Assembly (NCBI GenBank): GCA_000442125.1
Contig: KE546984.1
Location: 434,001 to 498,000, forward strand
DNA length: 64,000 nt
DNA from: Opeltia flavorubescens
Lineage: Eukaryota > Ascomycota > Lecanoromycetes > Teloschistales > Teloschistaceae
Direction of reading: 5' to 3'
Shown here: one piece after another, positions 10,252-21,562 of the stretch
Layout: each line of letters begins with the position of its first letter
How positions within the stretch are numbered: position 1 is the first letter of the stretch
Made by a program: the position numbers and the translations under genes
Notes under the pieces: generated by a model
Told to the model about the DNA's origin: nothing
Databases searched by the model: none
The model's input: only the letters and a program-made list of their open reading frames with translations

Positions 10252-12378
10252 TGTTGTGAATGGTGTGCCTGATGTCTTGTTGAGATGAATGCAAGGTTCT
10301 CAAAATGGAGGTAAAGCTAGTGAAGCGGCTTCCGGAATGCTCCAGTGAAGCAAAGCCACCTCGGCCACACCCTACTCCATATTATCATTATCTATGAAGT
10401 ATGTTCCTGATACTGAGGGGTCATAATTTGACATTCCTAGTACGTCGAGCAAGGATTTGATGTGCTACTTGGATACCAATCACATATCCGGTCTAGACCT
10501 CTAACCCCAGATTGAGACTTGACGCCAGTTCAACGCCAAGCCCATTCTGCCATAAACACGCTAAGCATGAAATGAGTACACAGCTAAGGTTAAATAGCCA
10601 CTTTTGATTGTGGAGAAGTTAATGCTCAAGATCATGCTGGGTACTGCTAGCCGTCTAGATTGATTGACCCACTATGCGGAGATTGTCGGCATCGGTTTAC
10701 GAGGGAAATATTTCAAGAGGGATGGATCACACCAAAGCGAATTTTTCTGCAAGTCTAGCTGGCGTGTACCTGTCAAATGTCCCGAGTCGTAGATGGAGAT
10801 GGTCGGTGTTCTTGCAGATATATCATGAAAGCTTGGAAACAAGGGCATTTGGCGGCTGAGAGGCTGAACACGGTGCATAGACTTTATTATTCGAGCATGC
10901 TTCGCAGGGCCTTGACATGCAGTACGAGGAAATGGTAGCCAATGATTGACTGTCCTAGTGGTCCATAAGGTTCAAGCCCACGTTGCGGCCCACATGGTGT
11001 ATGCAAGTTTCCGGCCTGCAGTCACCAACGTGGGAGCGTGGCATGATCACAACTTCAATTTGACATTCCGTGGGCAAGATGCGAAAAAGGCTCAGCTCAG
11101 ATTGGTCCACAATATAATATTCCGTGATATTTCACGTGTCGTGATGGACGCAAAGGCAGTCTAATGGGTGAGTCCGGCATGCTTGCCTCGCCGCCGTTTT
11201 ACTTGGCGACCGAAACTGCGTGCCGTGATTCCGCCAATTCGGCTATGAGGATTCGATGCGCGAAACAATCGGTGTGTTATGCCCAAGGCAAGCCTGAAAT
11301 CGAGCATGAGGCGCACGAATGCTGGGTTGCATCTGAAATCATGTGTCCAAAGGGCATGTTTGAAGATGGTACGGACGTATTACGTGGTGATACAATCGAA
11401 TTGGGCGGAGAGCTGCTTCGATCCTTCGGATTGTTAACCCTTTTTAAGGATGTGGTCGGTCTAGAACGAGCACAGCTGAACGCCTTCCGTGTACTGGCGT
11501 TGAGTGACGTTGGAGGATGCTCGTAGCTCCGAGTGCCACAAAGTCGATATTGATCCTTACAATTCATGCTCGTGGTGGTGTGCGTCTGTCTGAATGTGGA
11601 TATAAAGCTGGCAATGATCTGCTGATCTGCTGGTTGCAGCTGTCAAAAGTTTTGGATGCTGCAACGATCAACGGAAGGATAAGCTTGAAACCGGGCTGCC
11701 TTGAGTCGCAAATCAAACCCCTGTCGGATGAAGTCAGCGGTATCGACCGATCGAATGCTTAATTAAATCGCCAGATCTTGCAGATCTTTATTTCATTTTA
11801 TCAATTGTTCCTGGTCCCTGGTTCCTTCGCTGCTTGTCATTCGTGCTTTCCACTACGCCGTCCCACGGTCCTTCCCTTCTGGTTCAACCATTCACCTGTT
11901 AGGATCGGGGCGTCCGTTACCTTGCTAACCTTCCTGTCCCTCGTCTCCAAGGATTGGGGCTGGCTGAAGTCTCGAAGATCCTTTCCTCTCGTTACGACAT
12001 TACCTATCTGACCCACAAGATCTCGATCTTTCTTCAAGCACAGACCTCATTGACATATTTTGTCACCGTTGCCGTTCCGCCTTATTCTTTGCCGACACAC
12101 CACCTTCGCTCCTGCATTGTTTCGCTTCTATCAACTTCGGAATCTTCTCTTCAATAAACCTTCCCTTACTTACAACATCTCACAACATCCCCTACATGTA
12201 AATTCAGTTGAACTCCGCCGTCCATGCCACTTTTCTTTCGCAATCTTCGAGCGTGATATATCTGTTGGTCACCATTAGGCTTTCTGGTCAAACAAGAGCA
12301 GGCATTACAACCTCCATCTATCTTGGGAACTCAAAAGGCTGCATCAAAAAACGACTCTACTAAGATCACTGTGGGGAG
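10252..12378. other. Divergent intergenic region (2.1 kb) with a CT-rich leader at its right end
   Basis: The gap separates two genes transcribed away from each other. From about 11780 to 12378 the plus strand is strongly pyrimidine-rich (CTTTCC, TTCCCTT, CCCTCG runs), as is typical of long fungal 5' leaders, and probably belongs to the next gene. A 120-codon plus-strand ORF at 11164-11526 has an ATG but no recognisable motif or splice partner; I do not call it a gene. Confidence 0.5.
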
Positions 12379-13743
12379 ATGGCAATGGCCGCCGTCGTTG
12401 GCTTCCCCTCAATGACGAGCCGTCGTGAGGGCAATCAACCACATATCCCGAAACTCACGTATCGGAACTGCCCATCAAGTACTTCTATTGGCGGAGGTTC
12501 CATCGTCACTGTGAGAACCCACTCATCTACCGCCAGCATCTCTACTGCTGCCACATCACCTTCCGTGTCTTCCTTTTGTGGATCGCCAAGATCGCTCCAA
12601 TCATCTGGCAGTCCTCTCAGCCCCCTCAGCCTAGATGGGGCTTCCGACAGGCCTGCGACGTCGACTTTTCTGTCGCCTCGATCAGCCAAAGACCCAAAGA
12701 AGAAATCCTCTTCATTCTTTAACTTCCTTTCCGTCAAGGAGCCTTCTACCCAAGCTTTCGAGGTCTATCAGGAGCAGATGAAGAAGCGAGGTACAACTCA
12801 AAGTGGACGAGCAAATGCAGTTGGATTGCCGGGTGTTTCTTCTGCCAAACTACCACCAACGGTCCCCAAAGTCAATTCCAAATGGGACGGTGTTCCACAA
12901 ACAAAGGAAAAATCGAAGGAGAGGAGTATCTCCGAACAACCTGTGTTCAACCTGTCAGCCTCTCGATCTTTGTATACCTCTCAGTCTACCGGAAGCAATA
13001 TGACTTCGAGCACCCTCAGCTCGACAAGCTCTACACGCTCCGTTCCCCGTTCCAATGGGAAGCTGAAGTATGATCTCAGCAATGGCAACCTTTCCGACAT
13101 TTACGGATGGGAAACTGGTACCCCTTCGAACAGCAGCTCCATGAGGAGTCTGCAACTGGAATCGAGAGGAAGCGCAATCTCAGCACCATCCTTGCGTAAT
13201 GTCGGCTTGCTATCATTGGACCCTCCTGTGCCCGCAGCTGTCCCTGACTCGTCGCGCAATCTCTCCGCGAACACTCTGCCTGCATTGACTTCCTCGACCA
13301 GTCAATGTCCACCTGTAGTATCTCCAGGTTTCCAACCGTCATTCACACCTGACAGCTCCGTACAGTCCCTCCCAATTCCGCCACTGTGTAACAGGCCAAG
13401 CAACAAAACCTCTTTTGATGAACCTTCGGTGTCTGGCAAAGGAGTGATCCTCACGTCCTCTGGTACAAATGTTTTGGGGCCGCCCGTCTCCGCTACCCGC
13501 AAGGTTCCACCAACCACGAATCCTTCAGGTAGAGGTACCGATATCGAATCATCCCCAGATGTTCCTAGCTCTATCCTGAAGAGACCAGCTATAACCCATA
13601 CCGACAGCTGGCCATTACAATCGGCTCCTCTAAAGGAAGCTCCTAGAGGTCATGATGATGGCGTCCTACCATCTTCGCCTCCGCCAAACGGGACAAAATC
13701 TAAAAGATCACGGATGAAGGCCATGTTTGGCAAAGGTCTTTAA
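12379..13743 (+). CDS. Serine-rich conserved fungal protein of unknown function (454 aa)
   Basis: Single exon. The protein is Ser/Thr/Pro-rich over nearly its whole length and so mostly disordered. One block stands out: KDPKKKSSSFFNFLSVKEPS, then TQAFEVYQEQMKKRG (about residues 104-140), followed later by PPTVPKVNSKWDGVPQ. I recall this SSSFFNFLSVKEPSTQAFE-type motif as the conserved core of unnamed proteins in filamentous ascomycetes. The C-terminus is basic (KSKRSRMKAMFGKGL) and could be a membrane- or nucleic-acid-binding tail. There is no signal peptide. Many SP and RS sites suggest phosphorylation. It lies behind a long CT-rich leader, which fits a regulated, well-expressed transcript. 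No function can be assigned. Confidence 0.82.
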   Translation: MAMAAVVGFPSMTSRREGNQPHIPKLTYRNCPSSTSIGGGSIVTVRTHSSTASISTAATSPSVSSFCGSPRSLQSSGSPLSPLSLDGASDRPATSTFLSPRSAKDPKKKSSSFFNFLSVKEPSTQAFEVYQEQMKKRGTTQSGRANAVGLPGVSSAKLPPTVPKVNSKWDGVPQTKEKSKERSISEQPVFNLSASRSLYTSQSTGSNMTSSTLSSTSSTRSVPRSNGKLKYDLSNGNLSDIYGWETGTPSNSSSMRSLQLESRGSAISAPSLRNVGLLSLDPPVPAAVPDSSRNLSANTLPALTSSTSQCPPVVSPGFQPSFTPDSSVQSLPIPPLCNRPSNKTSFDEPSVSGKGVILTSSGTNVLGPPVSATRKVPPTTNPSGRGTDIESSPDVPSSILKRPAITHTDSWPLQSAPLKEAPRGHDDGVLPSSPPPNGTKSKRSRMKAMFGKGL

Positions 13744-14342
13744 CTTCTAGACTCACACCCCCTTTTTTTAAGCCGTCGTTACGGATTCTTAATGTTTTGA
13801 AATCTTTTAGCGAGGTGTTGGGTTCTTGGGTACTTGGGTAGCGTTGGGATTCATGACTGGGAAATATTCCGGTGGGTTTTCTTTGCTTGAATGTTTAGAG
13901 ATACCCTGGGTTTTTGGACGAGTACATCGGGCTACGCAGATTAAGGCTTTTGGGCGTTCGGGGGGATTATGGGAATGGAGCCTGCTGGACTGGCTGCTGG
14001 GTAATCTTGGAAGATATATTTATACTACATTATTTTAATGTGAGGACCATATAATTCATTAAATATTCTACTGTGTCTGCTCCATTTCAATTATGCGAGC
14101 GTTCATCCATAAGTTCTTATTGAATAAATTCTCTTGAATGTACGACCGGGAAGTTGATACATCGACTTCCCATAAAATCACGTTCCACCATTAATAGCAT
14201 AGGTCTCACCATTATCATTTGTTTGAGTTTCCATTTATATATTATCGTCTTCTAACATTCCTGGTTTCTTACAGTGACATACAACGTTGATACACAAATC
14301 CATCAAACACATTCGAAATGTCCCCCTCCACAAATCACCATT
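13744..14342. other. Convergent intergenic region, no gene seen
   Basis: This is about 600 bp between the stops of two facing genes, holding both 3' UTRs. Nothing else is visible. Confidence 0.55.
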
Positions 14343-15370
14343 TCACCAAAATCTCACCGCATCCGGACAAATGCTCTCCCCGCCACTACTCGTCCAGATC
14401 GCCTGCTCCCTCACCGGCGTCCCCGTATGCGCCGCATTCACCATCCACCCCTCCCGCATGAAAATCCCCACGTGCGCAACTGAATTCTTACAATCGCCCC
14501 CCGTGGCCCAGAATATCAAGTCCCCCGGTTGGGCGGAGGAGCGGGGGATGTGGGTGCCGAGGGAGGAGTGGTATTGGGTTTGGGCTGTGCGGGGGATTGT
14601 GAGGGATATGGCGGTGCAGAGGGCGTATTGTGTTAGTCCTGTAGGGGAGGGGTTGTGAGCAGAGGGGGTTTTTTGGGGGGAGGGGGAGTGAGGTTTGGGG
14701 AGGGTATGGGGGGATGGGATGGTTTGGGATGGAGGATATGTTTTATTTACCGGAACAGTCGAAGCCGCCTTTTGAGGGGCCGGAGCAGCCTCCTCCGCCC
14801 CAGACGTAGGGAAGACCTTCTTCCTTTACGGCGGCGGAGACGATGGCTGCGCCAGATTTTCCGGGGGTTGGAGGAGAGGGAGGAGATGATGAGTCGGAGA
14901 GGCAGCACTGTGGGTTTTTTGGTTAGTTGGATTAATTGAGGAGGATCTGGTGATGTGTCTGTAGAGATATATAGTTACCTGTATTGAACTGTCACCAGGG
15001 CAATAACCTGCTTTGATATCACCCTTGCAGCTATCTTTGTTGGCCATGTTGATGCAGGTGCCAGAGCCTGTGGGCGTAGTGCAGGATTTTTTGACGCAGC
15101 ATTGGATGTCGTTTGCGTCATTAGGGCAGTAGGATGCGAGGTTGAAGCCGGTAGTCACACAGTCCCCGGTTGCTTGGCATGTGCCCGATCCGTGCTAAGT
15201 ATAATTGTTAGATTCCATAGAGTTGTCGTGAAATGATTGAAGAGGGTTATGAATATATTTACCGGAGTATCGCAGGTAGAGCCCACGGAACGTTGGAAAA
15301 GTGGTTGGGGGACGAGAGCTCCAGAGAAGGCAGCGAGGGAGAGGAGTAACAGGATATTGGTGGGATACAT
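14343..15370 (-). CDS. Secreted NlpC/P60 cell-wall hydrolase
   Basis: Exons on the minus strand are 15370-15263, 15194-14979, 14907-14751 and 14638-14343, all GT..AG and in phase, giving 258 aa. A signal peptide (MYPTNILLLLSLAAFSGALV) leads into a cysteine-rich module (residues about 37-112) with two similar C-x-C-C segments (DIQCCVKKSC and SSIQCCLSD). The C-terminal NlpC/P60 domain has LPYVWGGGGC, the catalytic Cys159 in GGFDCSGL, PRTAQTQY, PGDLIFW, His216 in NSVAHVGIF and His231 in VNAAHTG, so all three catalytic positions are filled. In bacteria this fold cuts gamma-D-Glu-diaminopimelate bonds in peptidoglycan. In fungi, related secreted enzymes described from Trichoderma act on bacterial walls. 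The cysteine-rich module is probably a substrate-binding or stabilising part; that is inference. Confidence 0.9.
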
Positions 15371-16303
15371 GGTTGAAATTATAGCTTGATACTTGGGATG
15401 CTGCTTTCCACGCAGGGAACAAATGGTCTTCGTCTAGCCAAGCGAAGAAATAATTGAGAAGTGGAGAGAATGCGGAGAGAGAAGGTAATATGCCTTCTCC
15501 AAATATCAACGAAAATATGGCATGATCACGATGGTATACATAGCGACTGAACTAGCAATGGACAATACGAGATACTAGAAATAGAGTAGGCAATAGGAGG
15601 TTGACTTGAGAAAAAGGCACAGCCAGCATCGTCATCCAAACGAAATTGCGGTCCCTTGCATAGAAGCTCGGGGCCGATTCGTCAAACTGGACTCCAAAGA
15701 GTCTAGTTGATACCTTTTTCTTGATAGCCGGTCCATGGTCGCGTAGATCACACACGGTATTGATGAGAGGATCATGAAAGGCGTTGAGAGAGTGAATGTA
15801 ACCCCACAAAATAACCATGCTAAGAGCGGATGCTTAACCGAAATGATGCCGATCATTGGCCGTAGTATGTTTCATCATTGCGCCTCGTCAATTCCTTCCA
15901 ATGATGATATGCATGTACATTATAACGGTCACATGGAAGGATAACGACGAGNCTGCGAGACATCTTCTAATTATACTTCTACAGTTAGTCGAATGCGTCC
16001 TGAACTTGGCCAGCCTTGGTGCCAGTGTGAGGTAAAACTTGGATATCGAGAAGAAAGGTAACAGGTCAACGGATATAGATGAACATGAAGTATATGGAAG
16101 TAAGTTTCACGTGGAGATGTAGAAGAACCTCATCTCTCATGCTTTGCGTCTGATCGTTCAGTCTTGTATGGTTTGTCAGTGGAAAAGACAATATGAATTC
16201 CTGTACCGATACCAGATCCCTTTTCCCCTCTGAACGCCATCCAAGCCCCATACGCTGCCTAAAATTCTTCGTCACCTGAACACCAAAATCGACAAGAACG
16301 AGA
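15371..16303. other. Intergenic, possible gene remnant near 15552-15856
   Basis: The gap lies between two minus-strand genes. On the minus strand, two overlapping frames at 15552-15818 and 15632-15856 encode hydrophobic peptides (for example LLAWLFCGVTFTLSTPFMIL), but no splice pattern joins them into a protein I recognise. The undetermined base at 15952 is close by. I treat this as non-coding or a decayed membrane-protein gene. Confidence 0.35.
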
Positions 16304-17979
16304 TCAAACCATAGTACTCCCCGCCCTCGGAAACCTCTCCCTCTCCCTCCTCCCCCTCCTCTTTATCCAATAAACATAAATTGACAAAGTAACAAGGGTG
16401 AGAGGGATCGCAGCCACAAGATAGATCCACCAAAGATCACTGAAGACAAAATGCGTCCTGCCATCGCCACCAGTGTCCAGGGAGACGAGATTTGTGCCTA
16501 AGAAGCTGGAGACGAAGGTAGCGGGGAAGAAGAGCATCGTGACCATGGCGATTGTTTTCATTGCAGCGCCATCTTGGCGGGCGTCGTGGGCGATGCTGTG
16601 GGATGTGATGCTGTCGCGGTTGGCGAGGAGGTTGTACGTCTGTTTTCGGAAAAGGGACGATGTTAGTAAATGATGCTCGCATCAAGGTTATGATCCAAGG
16701 TTTTATCTTGCTTCTGTTGTCCTTCTCTTTTTGGGCAGTAGATGGAAGAAGACTAACCAAAGCAATCAAGTTCTGCACTCTCTGCGATCTACTCTTGAGT
16801 CGCCTCTCCCGATCCAGGCAGAAGTCTTTGAGACAACGGAACCCATCAACGATGCGCTGATGGTCATGTTCATCGATCGGAAACGCTCCATCCGTCTGCT
16901 TAACCGTCGTCCAAAGCCTGTCCAAATCCTGGACCAAGTTATCGATCGTTGCAATCTGGCGCTTATTATTGTTGTCTCTGATCAGTACATCTCTGAAGAG
17001 GGAATGGAGATCTTGCAATCTCCGTTTCGTGTCATCGGCTGTCTCGAACGTGACTTTGGTTTTCCGGAATATCGATCGATCTTCTAGTAGGAGCAGCCTC
17101 CGCAGCCCCTCCTCGAGTTCTTGGTTTCGTTCGAGGACGCTTTTGAAGACGAGGATTAGATGGATGCTGAACGGGTGGGCGCGTCGTCCAGCGGGCATTC
17201 TGCGGCCTTCGAGGGCTCGGGCGTAGTACTCGAAGCTTTCCTCTGAACAAGCTAGGAGGTACGTGGCTCGGCCTGTTTGGACGTTGTATAGAAATCTTAC
17301 GGATTGGTAGCGATAGGCTAGATTTACGGTCTCGCCGCTGATTTCGGGGTTCCTGTCGCCTCGCAGGTTGTAATGTGTACCTACATCGGCGGTGAGCCAT
17401 GGAAAATCTTGACAGTGGTTGCCGTGCATCAATACCAAAATTTACTGAGCTGCCATTTCTGCAGATCCCGCTATGATACATGGATTCCACTTGCAATGTA
17501 ATTAACCGCATGATCCGCGTTCGCTCGACGGTGACGTTCTGCTTCAACTGCCTGCGGTGCGGGTGAGTCTCGCGCTGTCCAGTGTCGATCAAGCACATCA
17601 CCTACCCGAACAGCAGAGCTGGTCCGTCAGCCTTCTCCAGATGTTCGGTAGCTTCAAGCTGCATCAACGAGTCGCTGCATTCAGATCTATCGCAGTCTGG
17701 GACGCAGTTAAGATTTTCTCAGATTGAGCCCAAAGTTGGGATGTAGCGCATACTCTGGCTCCAATGAATCTTTGCTATCTCTTCCCCGTCTGGCGTACCC
17801 GATGCGTCCATGTCATCGAACATCATGAAGCTTAAATCTTCCATGACCAGATCGCTTTGCATGGATGTCTCGTTGACGAGTTCAGTGCCATCGTCATCGG
17901 ACCTCTCTTCATGTTGGGTGATCTGGATTATAGGGCTCTGCGAAGGTTTATCATGAGGTTCAAGGAAGATCCCAGCCAT
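16304..17979 (-). CDS. CorA-like two-TM membrane protein with GTN in place of GMN
   Basis: The predicted exons on the minus strand are 17979-17754, 17696-17606, 17551-17436, 17380-16758 and 16639-16304; phases close exactly and give 463 aa. The first 140 residues are acidic and polar. The middle is a long soluble domain (HYNLRGDRNPEISGE to KSRSQRVQNLIAL) with helices ahead of the membrane. The C-terminus carries the CorA-like signature: YNLLANRDSITSHSIAHDARQDGAAMKTIAM, TM1 (VTMLFFPATFVSSFLG), TM2 (LWWIYLVAAIPLTLVTLSIYVYW), then a basic tail. True CorA/Mrs2 Mg2+ channels have GMN after TM1; here it is GTN in FLGTNLVSL, so Mg2+ transport is uncertain. Many fungi carry families of such proteins with unknown roles. 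The middle exon joins (17380-17606) rest on my splice reading and are the weakest part. Confidence 0.78.
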
Positions 17980-18523
17980 CAAGGTGATGAGATTAAGCTT
18001 TTAAGCTTTTGGTGATGAAGTAGGCTCGTCCTAGGCTGTCTGAGTCCAACGGTAATAGGATTTCACGGTGCGTTCCCACAGAAACCCTATAGCTGAGGTA
18101 AGGTGATAGCCGCATATAAAAGTGGAGTAGCTTGACGATCAGTCGAGGAAGGGACATGGTTTTGTATTCTCTTTATTTGCGTGCAGTAGTCGTATGTCTT
18201 GTTAGGCAACTCAGTGGAAGCAGCCTTGCCAAGCAACGCCCATTCTGTAGCAGACGAGGCTGTGGCTTGAAGCCTAATCGGACCATTCGGGTTACCGCAA
18301 ATTCTTGTGACAGAACCTTTCGCGCAATGATAGCTTTGACCAGATGACTTGGATTTGCTTCATTCTTGCTAGCACGAGGCTGTTTAGCTTTTGCCACTGC
18401 TGATGGTCCATTGACTCACATATCATCCATAAACAATCTGCTCGTGGTATCCAATTAATCATCCGGCGATCCAGCAATTTTCCATCGTGCTTGGAGGAGT
18501 TGTTACGTATAGGTTCTGTCTAA
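17980..18523. other. Intergenic, no gene seen
   Basis: This is 544 bp between two minus-strand genes, holding the promoter of the CorA-like gene. A short AAGCTTTTAAGCTT palindrome-like stretch lies at about 17996-18009. Nothing else is evident. Confidence 0.45.
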
Positions 18524-19210
18524 TCAGGCCCCAGGAGCCGCTCCGGCCCATGGAAGTTTCAGTTGAGCAACGATGAAAACAGCGCCGACGGCATTACAAA
18601 ACAAGATTTTGTAACTGCCCATTAGGGCATCTCTGCTGATTCTTCTGGTTGTATTGATCTGCTTAACCGTCAACCTTGAGGCCATATGCCCGCAGGCATG
18701 TGATCATGCATCAAGTTCTGGAGGCTCACGTACCACATCTATAAGATAAAATTGGATCCATTCCCACGGTATGGGGCGATGTGAGCGGAACACCATGGTC
18801 ACCCCATTGAATGAAGCTTGCCAAATTAATTGCGCGGGCCGAGTTGTCTTGTTCACGTCGACCATAGATAGAACTGCTCGGTAGAATTGCTCAAGCTCAT
18901 GCGCAGCGACATCGACGTTAGTTCTGATAATGTCTAATAGATTGAAATGCGCCGTCCACCCTTCTGCATAGTGCTGTACCATTGTAAACATATTTCGATA
19001 CTCAGGACTTCGCCAGTCGCGCTTGATCAAATCGATGGATGATGTCTGGTCGCGATAATCAATTTGAGCAATGGTGGTACGAGGGAGGAGAGATAATAGA
19101 GTTCCACTCTGATCGGCATCTTTTGAGGAAGGAGATTTCGGAAGAGCAAATACAAAAACCATTTCTAGATAGAATATGAAAGCGATGATTCCTGTGCATC
19201 GTGGCCACAT
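18524..19210 (-). CDS. Small secreted fungal protein of unknown family
   Basis: Exons on the minus strand are 19210-18734 and 18661-18524 (donor GTACGT, acceptor AAG), giving 204 aa. The open frame continues up to 19294 but only from a TTG; the ATG at 19210 starts a good signal peptide (MWPRCTGIIAFIFYLEMVFVFA). The mature part has an amphipathic core: FTMVQHYAEGWTAHFNLLDII, VAAHELEQFYRAVLSMV, and FNGVTMVFRSHRPIPWEWIQFYLIDV. The last block, a beta strand followed by IPW and a helix, resembles the core of unnamed secreted or vesicular proteins that occur in many copies in filamentous ascomycetes. Without the intron the frame would stop at 18704; with it, a hydrophobic end (AVGAVFIVAQLKLPW) is added, which I think is more likely. 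No catalytic motif is seen. Confidence 0.65.
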
Positions 19211-21388
19211 TCTGGATAGGTCGTTATAGAATGCTTTTGTAAAAACGGAGCAGGATGATCTCCATCTCGATATATGTACTTGCCATAGGCTCAAGATAAA
19301 TCACTCCAAACAATTCTTTCAAAGGCTACGTATTCCAATCGGCTACATGTTTTACGTTCCCTCGGAAGTTTTGTTTCAGCCTCTCCCCCACGGCGCGCAT
19401 CCTGGTCGGCTAATGCGTGGGGCGACCAAAACCATCTCTAATGGGATTTGAGGTGCGGATGGTAATGTGGATGAGCATTTGCCAAAGCTGTTCGTTATGC
19501 GGCTCAATGCGAGAACCATGTTGCGACTCTTGTACCCGCTCACGCCGCCTCGAACTTCGGGACGTAAAACAGCAGACTCCCTCAAATAAGCGCATTCCTG
19601 GATTGGACTTCCCGATTCTCGTGGTAACGGGTTTTGGTGCCGTTGTCAGCGGCTGGATGTCAGATCATGACCTACCTTTCGGCCCGGCTGGGATGCAAAA
19701 CACATGCTGAGACTATGCCATAACATAGACTCCTACTCTGCTGCAGTGTAAATGACTCAGAGATGTCATCTTTCAAAAGACGGCTGAAACCATAATAATC
19801 GTGAAGGACTGCACTGCTTCAATCTCCATACGGAAAGAGAACTCTTTGCTTTAGGCCAAATTTGTCTGAGTATCAGACACTCAGGTGCAAGCGCGTCGTT
19901 TATACCTCGAGCCCTTGTATATTTCATAATTGGACTAGAGTGTGAAGGTGTATCAATGGTACCCTTGTAAAGTCAAGATCCAGCAAAACCACTGATCATG
20001 TCTCTACAGGGTGTGGAGAGCTTGTCTTGAATCACAGTCAACTCGATATGAGTAGTCACAGAACTATGTGAGGATCAATGGAGGTCATAGAGGCTATTTG
20101 TAATGATACCAGGAAGAAGCAAAGACTGAAGCCTTACACGCAAAACTGAATCTGAATGAAAGTGCTAAGGGTGGATCTGGAATACCGTAGTGGTCTGTGC
20201 ACAAGTGGGCGGCTAAAAGCGGTTAATATACCAGGCAACCGGAGATAAAGGCGTTATAGAAAATACAATAGACCTCATTTCATTCCAGTTCCCTTCCACA
20301 TCTCTTTCTCTGCCTTGATTCTGGAGTGTTTGCCTAAAAAGCGATGGTGGATATGTATATATATGGACTTGCTCCTTTGCGCAAGACCAGGATCTTCAGC
20401 CAGTCTGGTTCTTCTGTCTCCTTTGGTATCTTATGATGGTGTTTGGGTAATTTCGGTCCTCAGCTTGCCATCAATTCTTTCGTAAGAATAGCCAACGTCT
20501 TAGTCCTCACTACTGAACCATTTGAACTTCTATGAAGATCTGATCACTCTTTCTTTCTTCTTTGATACCCACTTGAAGAATTCGTCGAAGGATAAAGGTC
20601 TCTCACCTTATAACTTGGGCTTCCGTGGCTTTCTTGAATTATATACAACTGCTTTAGAAGAGTCAGTTTGATCCTCTGATAATTTCATTCCGTAAGTCCA
20701 AATCCAACCATGGCTCAATATCTCAAACCCATCAGACTCATCAGGAAAGCCCTTGCAGTGGGCATAATAAGGTATGATCTGGAGACAAATCTTGGGAGCA
20801 GAAGTGTCGCCATGTTTTAGATAGACTTTAATTGGTGATTGGGTTGGTAATTGAGCAATTGTCTGACTTAGTGCTGTTAGTATTATATCCGTTCCCTTTG
20901 TTGTGATAAGTTATTGTTGACACTTTCACCAGTGAGTAACGCAGATCTTGTTGGGATTGATCTGTCCGTTGCTGATTGTAACCAGGCAAATCCCAAATAG
21001 AGGGGTGAAAGGTCGGATCCGCCGCGGAGCTGGTGCACTGGTGCACTTCGAAATTGGATAGGTATGGAATCAAATTTCATTCCTTCAACTTCCACAACCT
21101 CCAACATCTTCCTCCACCCACAACAAAATTTTGCACTCTGGCTCCATTCTTCTATCTGAGCTTTCTCTACTACACTGTTCATTGTAAAGGAATGTCTTTA
21201 AGGGACTGTATTGCAAAATCTCCTTGTTACTCCTGTGATCATAGCATCTTAGTGTGCATGATCAGTAACAAAGCTTGCGCTATCCCCATTGCTACCCCAC
21301 CCTAGTACCTCCTCGTTTCCTATTGTGTGCATCGCCGCCTCATAAAGAAGTCTCCTGTGTAATTTCTTTCAACGTGCCCAAGTCCAAC
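19211..21388. other. Divergent intergenic region (2.2 kb), no gene seen
   Basis: The gap separates the small secreted-protein gene from the checkpoint-kinase gene. It is AT-rich, with a TATATATA run at 20356-20363 about 1 kb upstream of the kinase start. Frames on both strands are short. I see no gene, repeat or RNA in it. Confidence 0.5.
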
Positions 21389-21530
21389 ATGCCATCTGAG
21401 CCAACACAATCTATCCCTGCTGAAGAAGTAAGCGACAATGGCAGCAATGCTGACTCTCCAGCAGTTGGTTCCCCTAATTTCGAACTTTCGTTCGAAGAGG
21501 ACTCCTTCATCGACGTTGGTGAGGAAGGAT

Positions 21531-21562
<32 letters not shown>

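Noticed and set aside
10955-10995. GGTTCAAGCCC resembling a tRNA B box
   Set aside because: The flanking bases do not form a T-stem, and no A box or acceptor stem is found upstream.
11164-11526. 120-codon plus-strand ORF in the divergent gap
   Set aside because: It has an ATG but no motif, no splice partner and no family resemblance; the opposite strand is also open over much of it.
17032-17601. 189-codon minus-strand frame inside the CorA-like gene
   Set aside because: Only its first part (17436-17551) is used as an exon; beyond that it is a shadow, as the CorA-like frame continues from 17380.
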